NCBI GenBank assembly: GCA_033032865.1
Contig: JAWHQI010000327.1
Coordinates: 2,555,501-2,619,500 of the forward strand
Direction of reading: 5' to 3'
Source of the DNA: Dactylorhiza incarnata
Lineage: Eukaryota > Streptophyta > Magnoliopsida > Asparagales > Orchidaceae
DNA length: 64,000 nucleotides
Shown here: positions 33,306-43,864 of the stretch, one piece after another
How the letters are laid out: each line of letters opens with the position of its first letter
Position numbering within the stretch: the first letter of the stretch is position 1
Translations under genes and position numbers: made by a program
The notes under the pieces: generated by a model
The model's input: only the letters and a program-made list of their open reading frames with translations
Databases searched by the model: none
Told to the model about the DNA's origin: nothing

Positions 33306-36300
33306 TGTAAGACCTCATTTTTTCGCTACAAAACCGGGTCTTATGCCCAGAACCGCCGCTTTGCGGTGGCACCATCACTCGGGAAGGTCGCCACTACAAA
33401 ACGTCGATTCTGCCGGCCATATCGTTCACGACAGAAGAAAAGTACACATTTGATTAACTATAAATCAAGTCCACATCACGTGAATATAATATCTCAAAAT
33501 AAAAGGTGTCCACATGAAATAACTGAATAGAAGATAGTAATAAAAGGGCTCATGCCCTATACATTAATTCCTCACTATAATTTCATAATATACTAAAGCT
33601 AAAAGCCACTAACGGATCCTGTCATCGGTGCTCCCGTGCTAGACTGCCCCGCCTTCATCTGCACCGGCCTCTGGTGCTGTAGCGTCTCCTCAGTCCCCTA
33701 AAATGATAAGGTCCACCGACCGTCAGTCAAAGTTGACTCAGCCAATCCCCCACCCCTCCCCCAGTGACTCCTAGGCACCGTGCAGGAAGGATGAAGCGAA
33801 GGACATCAAGAGGTAAAATCAAAAGCAAGTGACAATGAGTCTAACTACGGAAGGGTCTATTGGTAAGCACTATATAGTACAATGAGTAAAGCAGCAGGAA
33901 GTAAAACAGTAGCAAGTAAGCAGTAGTAATAAGTAAAGCAATAGTAAAGAAGAGTACTAAGGAAAACAGTAATAAGAATAAGTAACCTTAATTTATAGGA
34001 ATGCCCACACAAACCTATAGACCAAGGGGTCATTTAGCAGGGTTTATCGTATAGTCCCATAACAAATTTATACGATAGGGGTAAGGGTTGAAATGCAATG
34101 TTTATGCTATGTGATGCAAAGTATGAAGTTTAATGTTATGTTCATACAAGTGTAACTCACCCACTACGACTCTATGCGCACAGACCTTTAGTTTCCTCTT
34201 TTTGGAGCTAGCAAAACTCCCAAGATACTTCCGTAGTGGCAAACAGAAGCGGTGGGTTGGGCCTCCCCCACCTCTAGGTTGGTATCTACACTACCTAACC
34301 TAGACCTATTGTACGCCTCAATGCTAAGAACACAACAACGGAGCTCCTACATACTCTTACTGGCTAGTCCACTAGACTTTTCTTTGGTAAAGTGTTGACC
34401 ACACTTACCGAGCCAAAGTATCGACGTCGGTGCGACGGCCGTCGACACTAACCCACCACCTTATGCACATACAATATGCTTTATTATATCCCGAGCCATC
34501 AGCTCCCCGGGCTAACCTGCCCGTCATCATAACCTTCCGAGCCAACAGCTCGCCGGACCAACCCGTCTGTACCCACAAGTATTACTGAGTCACAAGCTCA
34601 CCGGACTAGCTAGTCCACTGATACAACCATCGAGCCTACCATTCATAAGTCCAAACCAAACTAACCTCTCGTAACCATGGAGTGTGGGTGTGTGCATTAT
34701 TAAGTTAATCTTACACCGTCATTTATTCCTGCACTTTAGGGTTAACCATGGACTTCCCGAGGACTATCCTGTGAGGGACTCGCTACAGTACTAGGAACTA
34801 TAATGGGATGACACCTCAAAGCTCCATTTCCAAGACACTTAATATTATTAGTGACTACCCATAAGTATACCCTTCTTATCATTACACTTGGATTACCCTA
34901 AGTATTTTATGACCCTCTAAGGGGAAAGACGATCTTCTGTCGGTCTTGAACACGACCTTACCCCTTAGCTTATCCGGTACACTCAACATATAGACCCCTA
35001 ATAGTGACCTCACATCTTCTTTACCAGACTAGGCACAACATCTACCTTCCATTCCCACCTAATGATCCACAAATTACTCAAGTTTTAAAGTTTTATTATG
35101 CGCAGACCAAATGAGCCATATGAGTTGCATAAGGGGAGGTACCCCAATTATTTATCCAACTGACTCAAGATTATTACTGGGAGTCTATCATGATATTCTA
35201 AACTAAATCCATAGGATCATATTTTTTCTTATTTATTTGGCATTTATTATAATTTCTCCAGCATTGGCCAAGTATAAAATTGAATTTGAAGTGTAAGGTC
35301 TTCTTATGATATGGCCAGCATAAAATTATGGAAAATCTATGTAGTCAAAATAATAGTAAATACAAAATTTCACATTTTTGCAGTAAGGGGTTGGCCTCTA
35401 AATATAATATTGAATAATTACCCCAATTTAGAAATTAAAGAAGGAACCACCAAAAATACTTGTCCTAAAATTATGGGAAAATTACCAGTCCATTATATTA
35501 ATCAGAAAAGTCTGCTGACTAAATATCAGAATTTATCAGAACAAATTAGTCACATAAATAAATACTCCACGTAAACTCATACTAGGGAAAATTGTGAAGT
35601 AACCTTCTGTAAATAATTCCAAAAATTATACGAAAATTCACAGAGCTCTCTAATGCCATAAAATATTCTACCACAAAGTTTCATAATTTTCCAAAGGATA
35701 TTTGGCCCTCATTTATTTAACATATTCCTAAGTCAAAATAGATGACTTGTGAATGAAGTGCTAATTAAATTAATCAATAATTACCAAAGGTCTATATCAT
35801 GATTTTATGTAATCTACCAAACTTTCATCAACATTCAAGATGATTTGAGCATGCAAATTTCTCTTATTAGACAGTTCCCTAAAAAGGTTATAACCTAATT
35901 AAGAGGGAACAAGTGATCCTAAAATCCTCATAAATTTACCTAGGGCATATTTATACCCCATGAACTTATTTACAAAGTTCCATGATCATTCAAGGACATA
36001 TGCCCCTATGTCCTTCACAAGGCTCAAAGTTCAACCCTAGGGTTAGAAATAGGCTCCTAGTGCATATCCACACCACATCACCCCAAATTACTCACGGGGG
36101 TGTCTTATGTGATCCTAAACCAATGGCCAAAGTTTCACATCATCTTGATGAGATTTGACCACGCAATTCCATCATGTGCACTTTTGACCTAGTTTGACCT
36201 AGTTTGACCAAACTTGGGTTAACTAATTACCCAACCAAATCAGCCCCAATTGGGATAAAATGTTTACCAGGGTCATATAATAACCCTAAGAAGCACCCAC

Positions 36301-38171
36301 CAAAATTTGGAGGGGATTGGCGGTCATTAGACCCTATAATTATTTAATATATGGATTATTAAATTTTTACAAAAACCTTAGAAAAATGTTCTAAAAAAAT
36401 TCCCAGCTTTGGATATGTTAAGGGTGTAGGTACAAATAGCCTATGGTTTAATTTTAAAGTCAATATCATTTCCCAATCAAAAGTTATTCAAGAAATAGTG
36501 GTTGTCCTACCCTAGGGACCAGTCCCACCAAAATGGCCCTACAGGGAGCTACAATTTTCCTTTTGGGCTGAAACAAATGTTAAATTAAAGTAGACTCCAA
36601 GGGCTAACTTTTTCATATTGGACACTTTCTCAGATTATGAGTGCAAGATATTTTAAAAAATACAAGAAGGCACAATAGTTTATTTGATGCATAAATAATA
36701 ACCTAGAATATATATCATACCAATTCCTGTTAACCAAATCAGACGGCTGAGGTGTTTCGTCCATATCACGCACGTGGATAGAAAAAACCCGTCTTGGGCA
36801 CACTTCCAGCCCATTTCCCAGCCACCAAGCCCCCTTCCCGGCCGGCCAATGCAACCACCACCTTCGCCGAGATGGTGGCCAGCGATTGGGGTGGTTGGCC
36901 GGCCCGGGGGTGACCGAAATGAGCTTTTTAGGGAGGGAATAAATGGCTTGAAACTAGCCATTCATGGAGCTTGATCCGAGTCTGATTTGGCTCGGATCAA
37001 AGCCCATTTTGATGTGGATCTATGCACTAGGGGAGGAGAAGGGGATCATACCTGAATTGGGGCTGAAATCCTTGTGGATCTTGGGTTCACCATGGGAGCT
37101 CGGGAAGCTTTTGGAGCCATTCCAATCCGAGCCTAGAGTGCACAATCCTTTCGGGAAAGTTGGGGGTTTCACTCCTCTCACTCTTTTGAAGATGTTAAAG
37201 GCCTTGATTGGGAGAGGGGGAGGTTCAACCTTGAATATCATTAATGGACATCAAGGCGATTTCAGTTTTGTCTTGGGGAAGATGAATAGAGACTCAATCC
37301 AGCCGGGAGAAGGCTGGAAACTCCTTCTCTCTCCAATAGGAGATGAATGTGGCCATAAATGGGGGAGATTGAAGGTTCCTTCTTCCTCCCCATTAATCAC
37401 CCCTCTTTCTCTCTCTTTCAAATTGGATCTTTCTCTCTCTTGGCTGAATTTCCTGAAATAGAATGGCCAATTCAGTATCACCCAACCCTATTAGGTGGTG
37501 GTCCACCTCAATTGGGTCTAGCCCAAGTGGATTGGGCTTGATTAGGTCAAAATAGGTTATTTTGACCTAAATTTTTGATAAGGTTAACTTTGGTCAATTT
37601 GACCATTTAGGTTGACCCCAATGGGTGGCTAGTCACCCATTGGCCTCCCTTAAAGGTTAGAAAGGTCTAGGTATGGTCAATTTGGCAAGGTGAGGGTCAA
37701 TTGACCGTTAATAAGCCACTTAAGACCAAAATAGGGCTAGGGTTGACTTTGGTCAAATTGGTGGCCCCATGATGAGGCTTTTTGGTCCATTGGGTCCCTA
37801 ATATCCTTATAAGGGTAGGGAAAGGTCAATTTGGCATGGTGGAGACCAACTGACCCTAATTAAGCTACTTTGACCAAATTAGGGTTAGGGTTGACTTTGG
37901 TCAATTTGGCCTCTTTAGTTGACCCCAATGGGTCCATGGTGCTCTAAGGGGACCCCCAATGGGTTAGGGATGTTATGGTGGGGTCACAGGATCAAGGTGA
38001 GGCCATAAAGTCCAACCCTAGGCTTAGTATCTGAAAACTACTATTTGCAGACCACCTGAGTTTTCTCCTTTTTACCTAAGTTCACATGATCTTAAGCTCT
38101 TCCTATGGTTTTGTCATGACCTTGTCAAGACAAAACCAACTTAGGGGTCTAGTTGTTTGGGGGATATTACA
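33306..38171 (-). mobile_element. Giant solo LTR, copy B (4.9 kb)
   Basis: It starts TGTAAGACCTC and ends GGGGGATATTACA. The TSD is GAGAG (33301-33305) against TAGAG (38172-38176). The copia-2 RT codons rejoin as EEMNSLLQNNTW across the gap, which fixes both ends. It is collinear with copies A, C and E: the GCCCAGAACCGCCGCTTTGCGG block, stem-loops at 33986-34077, the CCGGCCGGCCAATGC block near 36840, and the GACCAATTTGACC-rich 3' part. It has no coding capacity. Confidence 0.88.
33986..34077 (-). other. Paired stem-loops of giant LTR (copy B)
   Basis: 33986-34027 pairs ATAGG with CCTAT, plus outer pairs; its loop contains GCCCACAC. 34045-34077 pairs TATCGTATA with TATACGATA; its loop contains TCCCATAAC. 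They occupy the same positions as the pairs in A, C and E. Confidence 0.65.
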
Positions 38172-39330
38172 TAGAGTTCATCTCTTCATCAATAGCTTCT
38201 TTTTCAGAGAAGTGAGTCCTTTGATCTCATCGCTTCCTTATAGGTGGATGGATCAGCCTCAACGTGGCAAGTGACAAAATCACTATCAAAGGTCCTGGGA
38301 GTTCTCTCTCTTACAGAAGTTCTCTTAGAATCTAGACCAGAGTTGTCTATAGGAGCTGAGTAGGAGGTGCTCGGTACTGATTCATGATCTTCGTCAGTAA
38401 TAGCTACTTGCATGCTTGAGAGTGACATGTTCTTGTCTTGAAGAAATTTATCTTCAAAGAACACAACATCCCTAGATTCTATAATGATATTGTTTGTAGT
38501 ATGTACAAATCTTCCTGCAGCACAACCTAGTTAGACACAACTGTTGGTCCTAGGTCCAATCTTAGACCATCTTGGGTCAGGAACCCTAACATAGGCTATA
38601 CAACCCCATGTCTTAAGTTTAGTGATGTTTGGGGGTCTCTTAAATCAAAGCTCGTAGGGTGTAACCTCTAACTTATCATGAGGGACTTTATTTAGAATGT
38701 GGTTTGCAGTTAAGACTGCTTCTCCCCAATAAGCAGAAAGTATGCTTGCAGTCAAGAGCATAAAATTCAACATTTCTGTTAATGTTCTATTTTTCCTCTC
38801 AGCTATGTCATTTGATTGAGGTGAGTAAGGAGCAGTGGTTTATGCTATGATTCCTTGAGAGGCAAGGAAACACTTGAACTCACTGGACATGTATTCTCCT
38901 CCTCTGTCACTTTTAAATCGCTTTATCTTCATGTCTAGTTGGTTTTCTACTATTGTTTTGAAAAGACAAAAAAATTCAAACGCTTTATCTTTAGTTTTAA
39001 GAAGGTAAATGTGGCAAAAACTTGAACAGTCATCTATAAAAGGTGATCATATACTTCCTTCCTACTCTAATGACAAAACTTTTAAAGCCACAGATATTGA
39101 AATGTATTAGCTCTAGAGGTGTTGTGCTCCTAGTAACCGCACCAAAAAGGTTTTCTAGTGATCTTAGTCTGAGCACACACTTCACATTTCTTAGGTTATT
39201 TTTTAGTGTCTAGCGTGATCTGGTGAGTTCTAGCAATTTGGAACATCTTCCTATAGTTTACGTGCCCTAGTCTCTCATATAGAGTCTTGGGGCTGACTAA
39301 GTTCGATTGAATTTGTTGAACTATTTTGTT
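38172..39330 (-). pseudogene. copia-2 integrase and linker remnant
   Basis: Read right to left: integrase core fragments with HTDRGGEYMSSEFK, then PYSPQSNDIAERKNRTL (38890-38780), YWGEAVLTANHILN, KTWGCIAYVRVPDP and FVHTTNNIIIESRDVVFFEDKF (38470). The linker at 38464-38204 ends ADPSTYKEAMRSKD, which normally precedes the RT start. Several stops break the frame, and the N-terminal HHCC region is poorly preserved. Confidence 0.75.
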
Positions 39331-40567
39331 TGCTAGACTCAGCCTGTACATCCTATTTTAGACGTAGGCACATCCAAAGTAGTTAGAGTTAACTGACAAT
39401 GTTACTCCACTGCTACTGAAATTGAAAGTCATATCAGCATCACATAATAAACTGATCGACACTAAGTTAGCAGCTAGAGAAGGAATGAACTTAATATTCT
39501 TTAAAGTTAAAGTTTTACCTCAGGATAGCAACAATGTAGCATTCCCCACCTTCAGTACGTCAATTATCCCACAGTTTGTAACTGTCACAGTTTCTTTTGC
39601 ATCGGTGAGCCCTGTCATCAGACTAGTATTGTTACAAACATGACAGGTTGCTCTCGAGTCAAGGTACCACTCAAGGTTGGCCTTCCCATTTCCAACAAGA
39701 GCCACAAAGTTGGATGGCTCAGCAAGACTAACCATATTTGCATGGATGCCGTCCTGTGGTGCCTTGTCCTTTTTCCTTCCTAGGAAGCCTGCAGTCAGAT
39801 GCACTATGTCCCTAATTGTTGCAGTTGAAACACTTGCCCTTGAACTTTTAATACCTTTACTAGGGCTTGCAACCTGGGAACTACTTGGTGTGGGTTTGGT
39901 CTTTTTAAGGTTCGCCATGCGTTTAGATCTTAAGATCATGTTGGCAGCAACTTTCTGCTTACTAACAACTTCTAACGCATGTCGAGTCATATTTTCATCT
40001 TCAATGTCTATAAAACGCTTGAGGTCGTTCAGACAAACCTGCATTTTCTTGTGGTACATTTCAGTTTTGAAATTGTACCACGTGGATGGCAACTTAAAAA
40101 CAATAGTGTCAGTAACAAAACTGCCCGGCAGAGAGATATTTTCACTGTGCAAAGAATCGACCAAGTTTTCAAATTCGGATACCTGAGGGAGAATTGCTTT
40201 CCCCTCGTCGAAAGAGAGAGTGAAACTTGTCCACCAAATGAGTTTTGGACAGGTTCTCCTCCTTCTTGAAATGCTCCTCTAAAGCAGACCATATCTCCTA
40301 ATCAGACTTCATCTTTATATAAGTCTTTGCTAGACTCGGGGAAAGACAGTTCAGCAGATAGTCTCTGCAGAAATTCTCATCACTAACCCATTGCTCCTTA
40401 TCAACTGTCTCTAGGAAATCAGCACGCTCTGACTGAACTGTGTAGAACACGTTCAAACACTTCATTCCAAACAAAGTGTTTAACTTCCAGGAATTAAACT
40501 CAGATGCCGTGAATTTTTCTAGCTTGACCATCAGAACAGGGGAGGAGAAGTTGTTCCCCTTCAACAT
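39331..40567 (-). pseudogene. copia-2 gag and protease remnant
   Basis: 40567-40298 begins MLKGNNFSSPVLMVKLEKFTA and covers the gag start. 40164-39520 is an open stretch with gag C-terminal sequence (KRFIDIEDENMTRHALEV, QKVAANMI) and the protease segment NLEWYLDSRATCHVCNN, where the DSGA motif reads DSRA. The nucleocapsid knuckle, GKCFNCNN then a stop then GHSASDC, is in a different frame near 39830, so CCHC spacing survives but with a stop inside. Dead copy. Confidence 0.78.
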
Positions 40568-40574
40568 ATTGAGT

Positions 40575-40800
40575 TCAGCAAATTCGTAGAGAGGTCATGA
40601 TGAATTCGTCGAAAGGACACGGGAGGATACTATGAATCGTCGAGAACAGGGGTTCAGCCAGAGAACTGATTCATCGAGATCAGTCGGGAGGACACGACGA
40701 ATCATCGACAGCAGGGATATGGCAAATCGTCGAAATTAGGGATACGATGAATCATCGAAAGCAGGGATACGTCGAATCGTCGAGAGCACACGACAAATTC
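40575..40800. repeat. Short degenerate repeats in copia-2 leader
   Basis: About seven degenerate units of roughly 25-30 bp carry GAATCRTCGA followed by AGCAGGGATACG. They lie between the 5' LTR and gag. Confidence 0.7.
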
Positions 40801-41164
40801 GGCCAGAGAACACGCCGAAAAACTTTTAGAGTTCTCTTATTTCCGTCGGGGACTCTCTTCTTCTTTCCGTGAAACAGAGAAGTGGAGAGCGTTGGGGCAA
40901 CTTCCTCTCTTATAGACTGGAAAGGGGAGGGGTGGCCTCCCCTAACCAAGGCGCGGCGACGGAGAGGACCCAGAATAAACCCTAGATCTAGGACTGCATG
41001 AGAACGAGGAATCTCTCAGAGACAGTGGCGATGGGAGGGCTTCGCGAGCACGAGGCGGCAACGAAAGGGCTTCGCGAGCCTGTCGGCGGGCCAATCACTC
41101 TCGGGAAAGAGCGGCGACCGGAGGGGAGGGAATGCGATCTCACACGGGAAGAGCGGCGAGCGAC
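40800..41164 (-). other. copia-2 5' leader, no gene
   Basis: GC-rich untranslated leader between the repeats and the poly-G run; no coding motif. Confidence 0.45.
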
Positions 41165-41193
41165 GGGGGGGGGGGGGGGGGGGGGGGGGGGGG
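41165..41193. repeat. 29-base poly-G run
   Basis: An uninterrupted G homopolymer 15 bp inside the copia-2 5' LTR boundary. It may be real or an assembly or sequencing artefact. Confidence 0.9.
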
Positions 41194-41208
41194 AGGTTGA
41201 TTCGAGAA

Positions 41209-41372
41209 TGTTATGTTGCTCGAAGCATCTGTGTGTGGATCAAAGTGGAATACACTACCTGTTGCCCCCAACTAAGTATATATATAGAACCAATACGGTT
41301 ATCAGATGTCCCAGTATTCGAACTGACCCGTTAAGCTTCTGAGCCCGTTACATATCCAAATATACACTTATA
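41209..41372 (-). repeat. copia-2 5' LTR
   Basis: 164 bp, matching 30881-31044 with about 18 differences, many of them C/T or G/A changes. The initial TG has become TA. Confidence 0.82.
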
Positions 41373-42000
41373 GGAACCACACTCTTCACGGTGGAAAAAC
41401 TAGAAACAGACCCTCGAGATGCAGCAAGGAGGTCACACCTCTTACCCTGGAGATCTTAGAGAGCTTCCCTTCCCAAGCCCCAAAGCTGAGCTGGGCACCT
41501 AGGAGAGTGCTAAAGAATTCCTTCCCACACACCCAAAAACCACGGTGAGCAGTGAACAGAACTCTCTAGCCAAACAAAGCTAACCAAATGAGAGAGAAGC
41601 AAGTCAGGAACTCCTCTCCAAATGTGCCCTTGGGGGTTTATTTATAGTTTTCTAGAAATGCCTGCGGATAGCGAGATCCCATCTTTTGGTCTTCCTAGAT
41701 GCAACCTAAATTGGTCTGCCAACAGCGGAATCCCACTGTTTGGAAAGGCTAATTGCAGGCCAGTATGGTTGGCTTAGCTTTGAGCCAATATGTATGAATG
41801 GCGAGTCCCTAGTCTCATGGAGGCTCGCCTCATCGAGTCTGCCAGGCGAGTGCTGACAGCGTGTCCCAGCCCACCGATCTCGCCTGCCACCCCGGGCATT
41901 GGGCGAGTGTTAGCCCAAGGGGTCTAGTCACAAGGTGCAGTTATTTTTTGCCTTCCCTTGATCCTCCGACCACTCGAAAAATACAGGGTTGCACAACCAT

Positions 42001-42157
42001 TTCTCTACTTATATGAATTTAATTAAACATGTTTGAATTTAAGTCATATATATATAATACTTATTATATATATACAGTACAATATTTATTATAATAAAAT
42101 ACTAATGTGCAAAGCTATGTTATATATACCAACTCCAAAAAAACATGCGAGCGAAGT
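42001..42157. other. AT-rich spacer
   Basis: Flank of the L1 solo LTR, presumably the continuation of its host sequence left of 30774. Nothing recognised. Confidence 0.4.
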
Positions 42158-43103
42158 TGTTGCGGGTCGTTCGGGTGCTTTGGTAGATCGGTCGACTTGA
42201 ACCGCCTTAGCTCGGAAGCGAACCGAGCGCGCTAACAGTCAATTAGAGAATTGTTAAGTACACTGGGACTTTTTAACGTGGAAAACCCGGAAAGGGTGAA
42301 AAACCACGCGGCCGGAGCTGTGCCGACCAAACTTCACTATCTTCTGGGGGGTTACAGTCAGGTACTTAGAATTCGAGCGCGACAGGACACCGCTCGTTAC
42401 AATAATAGAGAGAGAGAGAGAGAAAATTCCGAAGGTGACAGGACACCTCTCGAAAAACTAAGTTTTTTCCTTCTGAGAACGGTGGAGAACAAAAGTGAGA
42501 ATGCTCGGGAGGACAAAAGTGAGAATGCTGAGTCGCCTTTCGGGAGAAAGGAAATCTCCAAGTCCACGAAGGAGATCTTCAAGCCCCGAAGGAGAATTCC
42601 GAGGAAATCTTTAAAGGAGCTCTCTCGGGCGCAGAAGACAAGGTCCCCTGAAATGAAGGCTCTGGGCACCTTTTATAGCTTTGGTCGGGGGTAGCCCGGT
42701 AATTTTGCCGTCGTAACCACCGTAATCACCTGACGGGCGAATCACGCTGGTCTATTTGGAGCACATGGATAGCCATTTTTCGCAAATGATCGTCTCGCCC
42801 TTCGGGTAGTTCGGACAGTTTGGGCAGTTCGGGCAGCTTCGTTGAAGGTAAAAAAAGGCGACAATCGAGTCCTGCAATCTGAGAAATTAAGAAATGTTAA
42901 CTGCGCGCGCGTTCAGAATTTGGGAACGTTCTGAGCGCGTTCAGAACGTGGAAACATTCTGAGCGTGCGGGGAAGCCTTCTGAGCGCGCGAGGAAGCGTT
43001 TTGAGCGTGCAACGAACTCGGGAGTGTTCTGAGCGCGCAGCGAACTTGGGAGCGTTCTGAGCGAACGGAGAGGCATTCTGAGCGCGTAACGAATGTGAGA
43101 GCG
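42158..43103 (-). repeat. Partial LTR of gag-only gypsy family
   Basis: The minus strand is collinear with the downstream part of the 22006-23649 LTR: TATA box (near 42670), GGAGATCTTCAAG blocks, GA run (42404-42421), GCGTGGTTTTTCACCC and the CGCAACA end at 42158. The U3 hairpin ladder is missing because the fragment is cut at 43103 by the giant-LTR element. It may belong with the gag fragment at 56040-56198. Confidence 0.8.
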
Positions 43104-43823
43104 TGTAAGACCCCATTTTTTTCTTTTAAAAACCCGGGTTTTATGCCCAGAACCGCCGCTTTGTGGTGACACCATCACTCGGGAAGGTCGCCACTACAAA
43201 ACGACGATCCTGCCGGCCATATCGATCACAGAGAAGAAAAGTATAAACAATCAATAGAAGTTCAAGTCCACAAATCACATGCTATATTTTAATATAAATG
43301 TCCACATGATCATAACTGAAATCAAAGACAGAAGGTTACAATAATAAAGGGCTCATGCCCTGTACATCATGTCCTCACTACAAGATCACTAGCGGAAGCT
43401 ATCTACTAATCACTCCCTGATCCTGAATTTGGTGCTCCTGTAATAAACTGGCCCGCCTCCATCTACATCGTCGTCTAGTGCTGCTGCGTCTCTTTGATCC
43501 CCTAAAATGATATGGTCCACCGACCGTTAGTCAAAAAGACTAAGTCAATCTCCCACCCTTCCCCCGGTGACTCCTAGGCACCGTGCGGGAAGGATGAAGC
43601 GGAGGACAACAAGGGGTATAACAATAGCAGGTGACAGGGATACAAGGAATGTCTACACTACACATGTATATATATATATAATTTAAGCAGTAAAAGAGCA
43701 TAGTAAGAGCAGGTAAAGAATAAGCAAAGTGCAGTAAGTAAAGACATGTATACAATAGAAAGTAACCATTGATTTTTTGGAATGCCCATACAAACCTATA
43801 GACCAAGGGGTCGTTTAGCAAGG

Positions 43824-43864
43824 CCTATCGTATAAGAAGTCCCATAACCGACTTATACGATAGG
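43824..43864 (-). other. Stem-loop of giant LTR (copy C)
   Basis: CCTATCGTATAAG pairs perfectly with CTTATACGATAGG; the loop contains TCCCATAACC. The neighbouring second stem-loop (about 43765-43807) is weakened here, but its loop AATGCCCATACAAA is kept. Confidence 0.72.

Larger units (their letters stand above)
30881..41372 (-). mobile_element. copia-2, Ty1/copia retrotransposon with 164-bp LTRs
   Basis: The LTRs at 30881-31044 and 41209-41372 are each 164 bp (TGTAAGTG..ATAACA; the 5' copy starts TA). The TSD GGAAC, at 30876-30880 and 41373-41377, is perfect. Domain order on the minus strand is gag (40567-39900), protease (about 39650), integrase (39330-38480), RT (33146-32205) and RNase H (about 32200-31839). 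It is interrupted between the integrase-RT linker and RT by giant solo LTR B. About 18 of 164 LTR positions differ by eye, so the insertion is old. Confidence 0.88.
30774..41995 (-). mobile_element. Solo LTR, family L1, interrupted by copia-2
   Basis: Minus-strand L1 LTR in two parts (41995-41373 and 30880-30774), about 730 bp. It starts TGTGCAACCCTGTA and ends TTCAATA, where the final CA has become TA. The TSD ACCAT is at 30769-30773 and 41996-42000. It is collinear with the plus-strand L1 LTR at 5412-13384, including the TATA box (41639-41647) and the AAGATCTCC..GGGTCTGT block. The gap holds copia-2 with its own TSD. Confidence 0.78.

Noticed and set aside
36964..37461. 165-codon plus-strand frame in giant LTR B
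   Set aside because: It lies in the non-coding LTR; copies A, C and E do not keep a corresponding frame, so it is probably chance. It would be worth a second look only if other copies conserve it.
39677..40186. 169-codon plus-strand frame
   Set aside because: It is antisense to copia-2 gag and protease, which have clear motifs on the minus strand.
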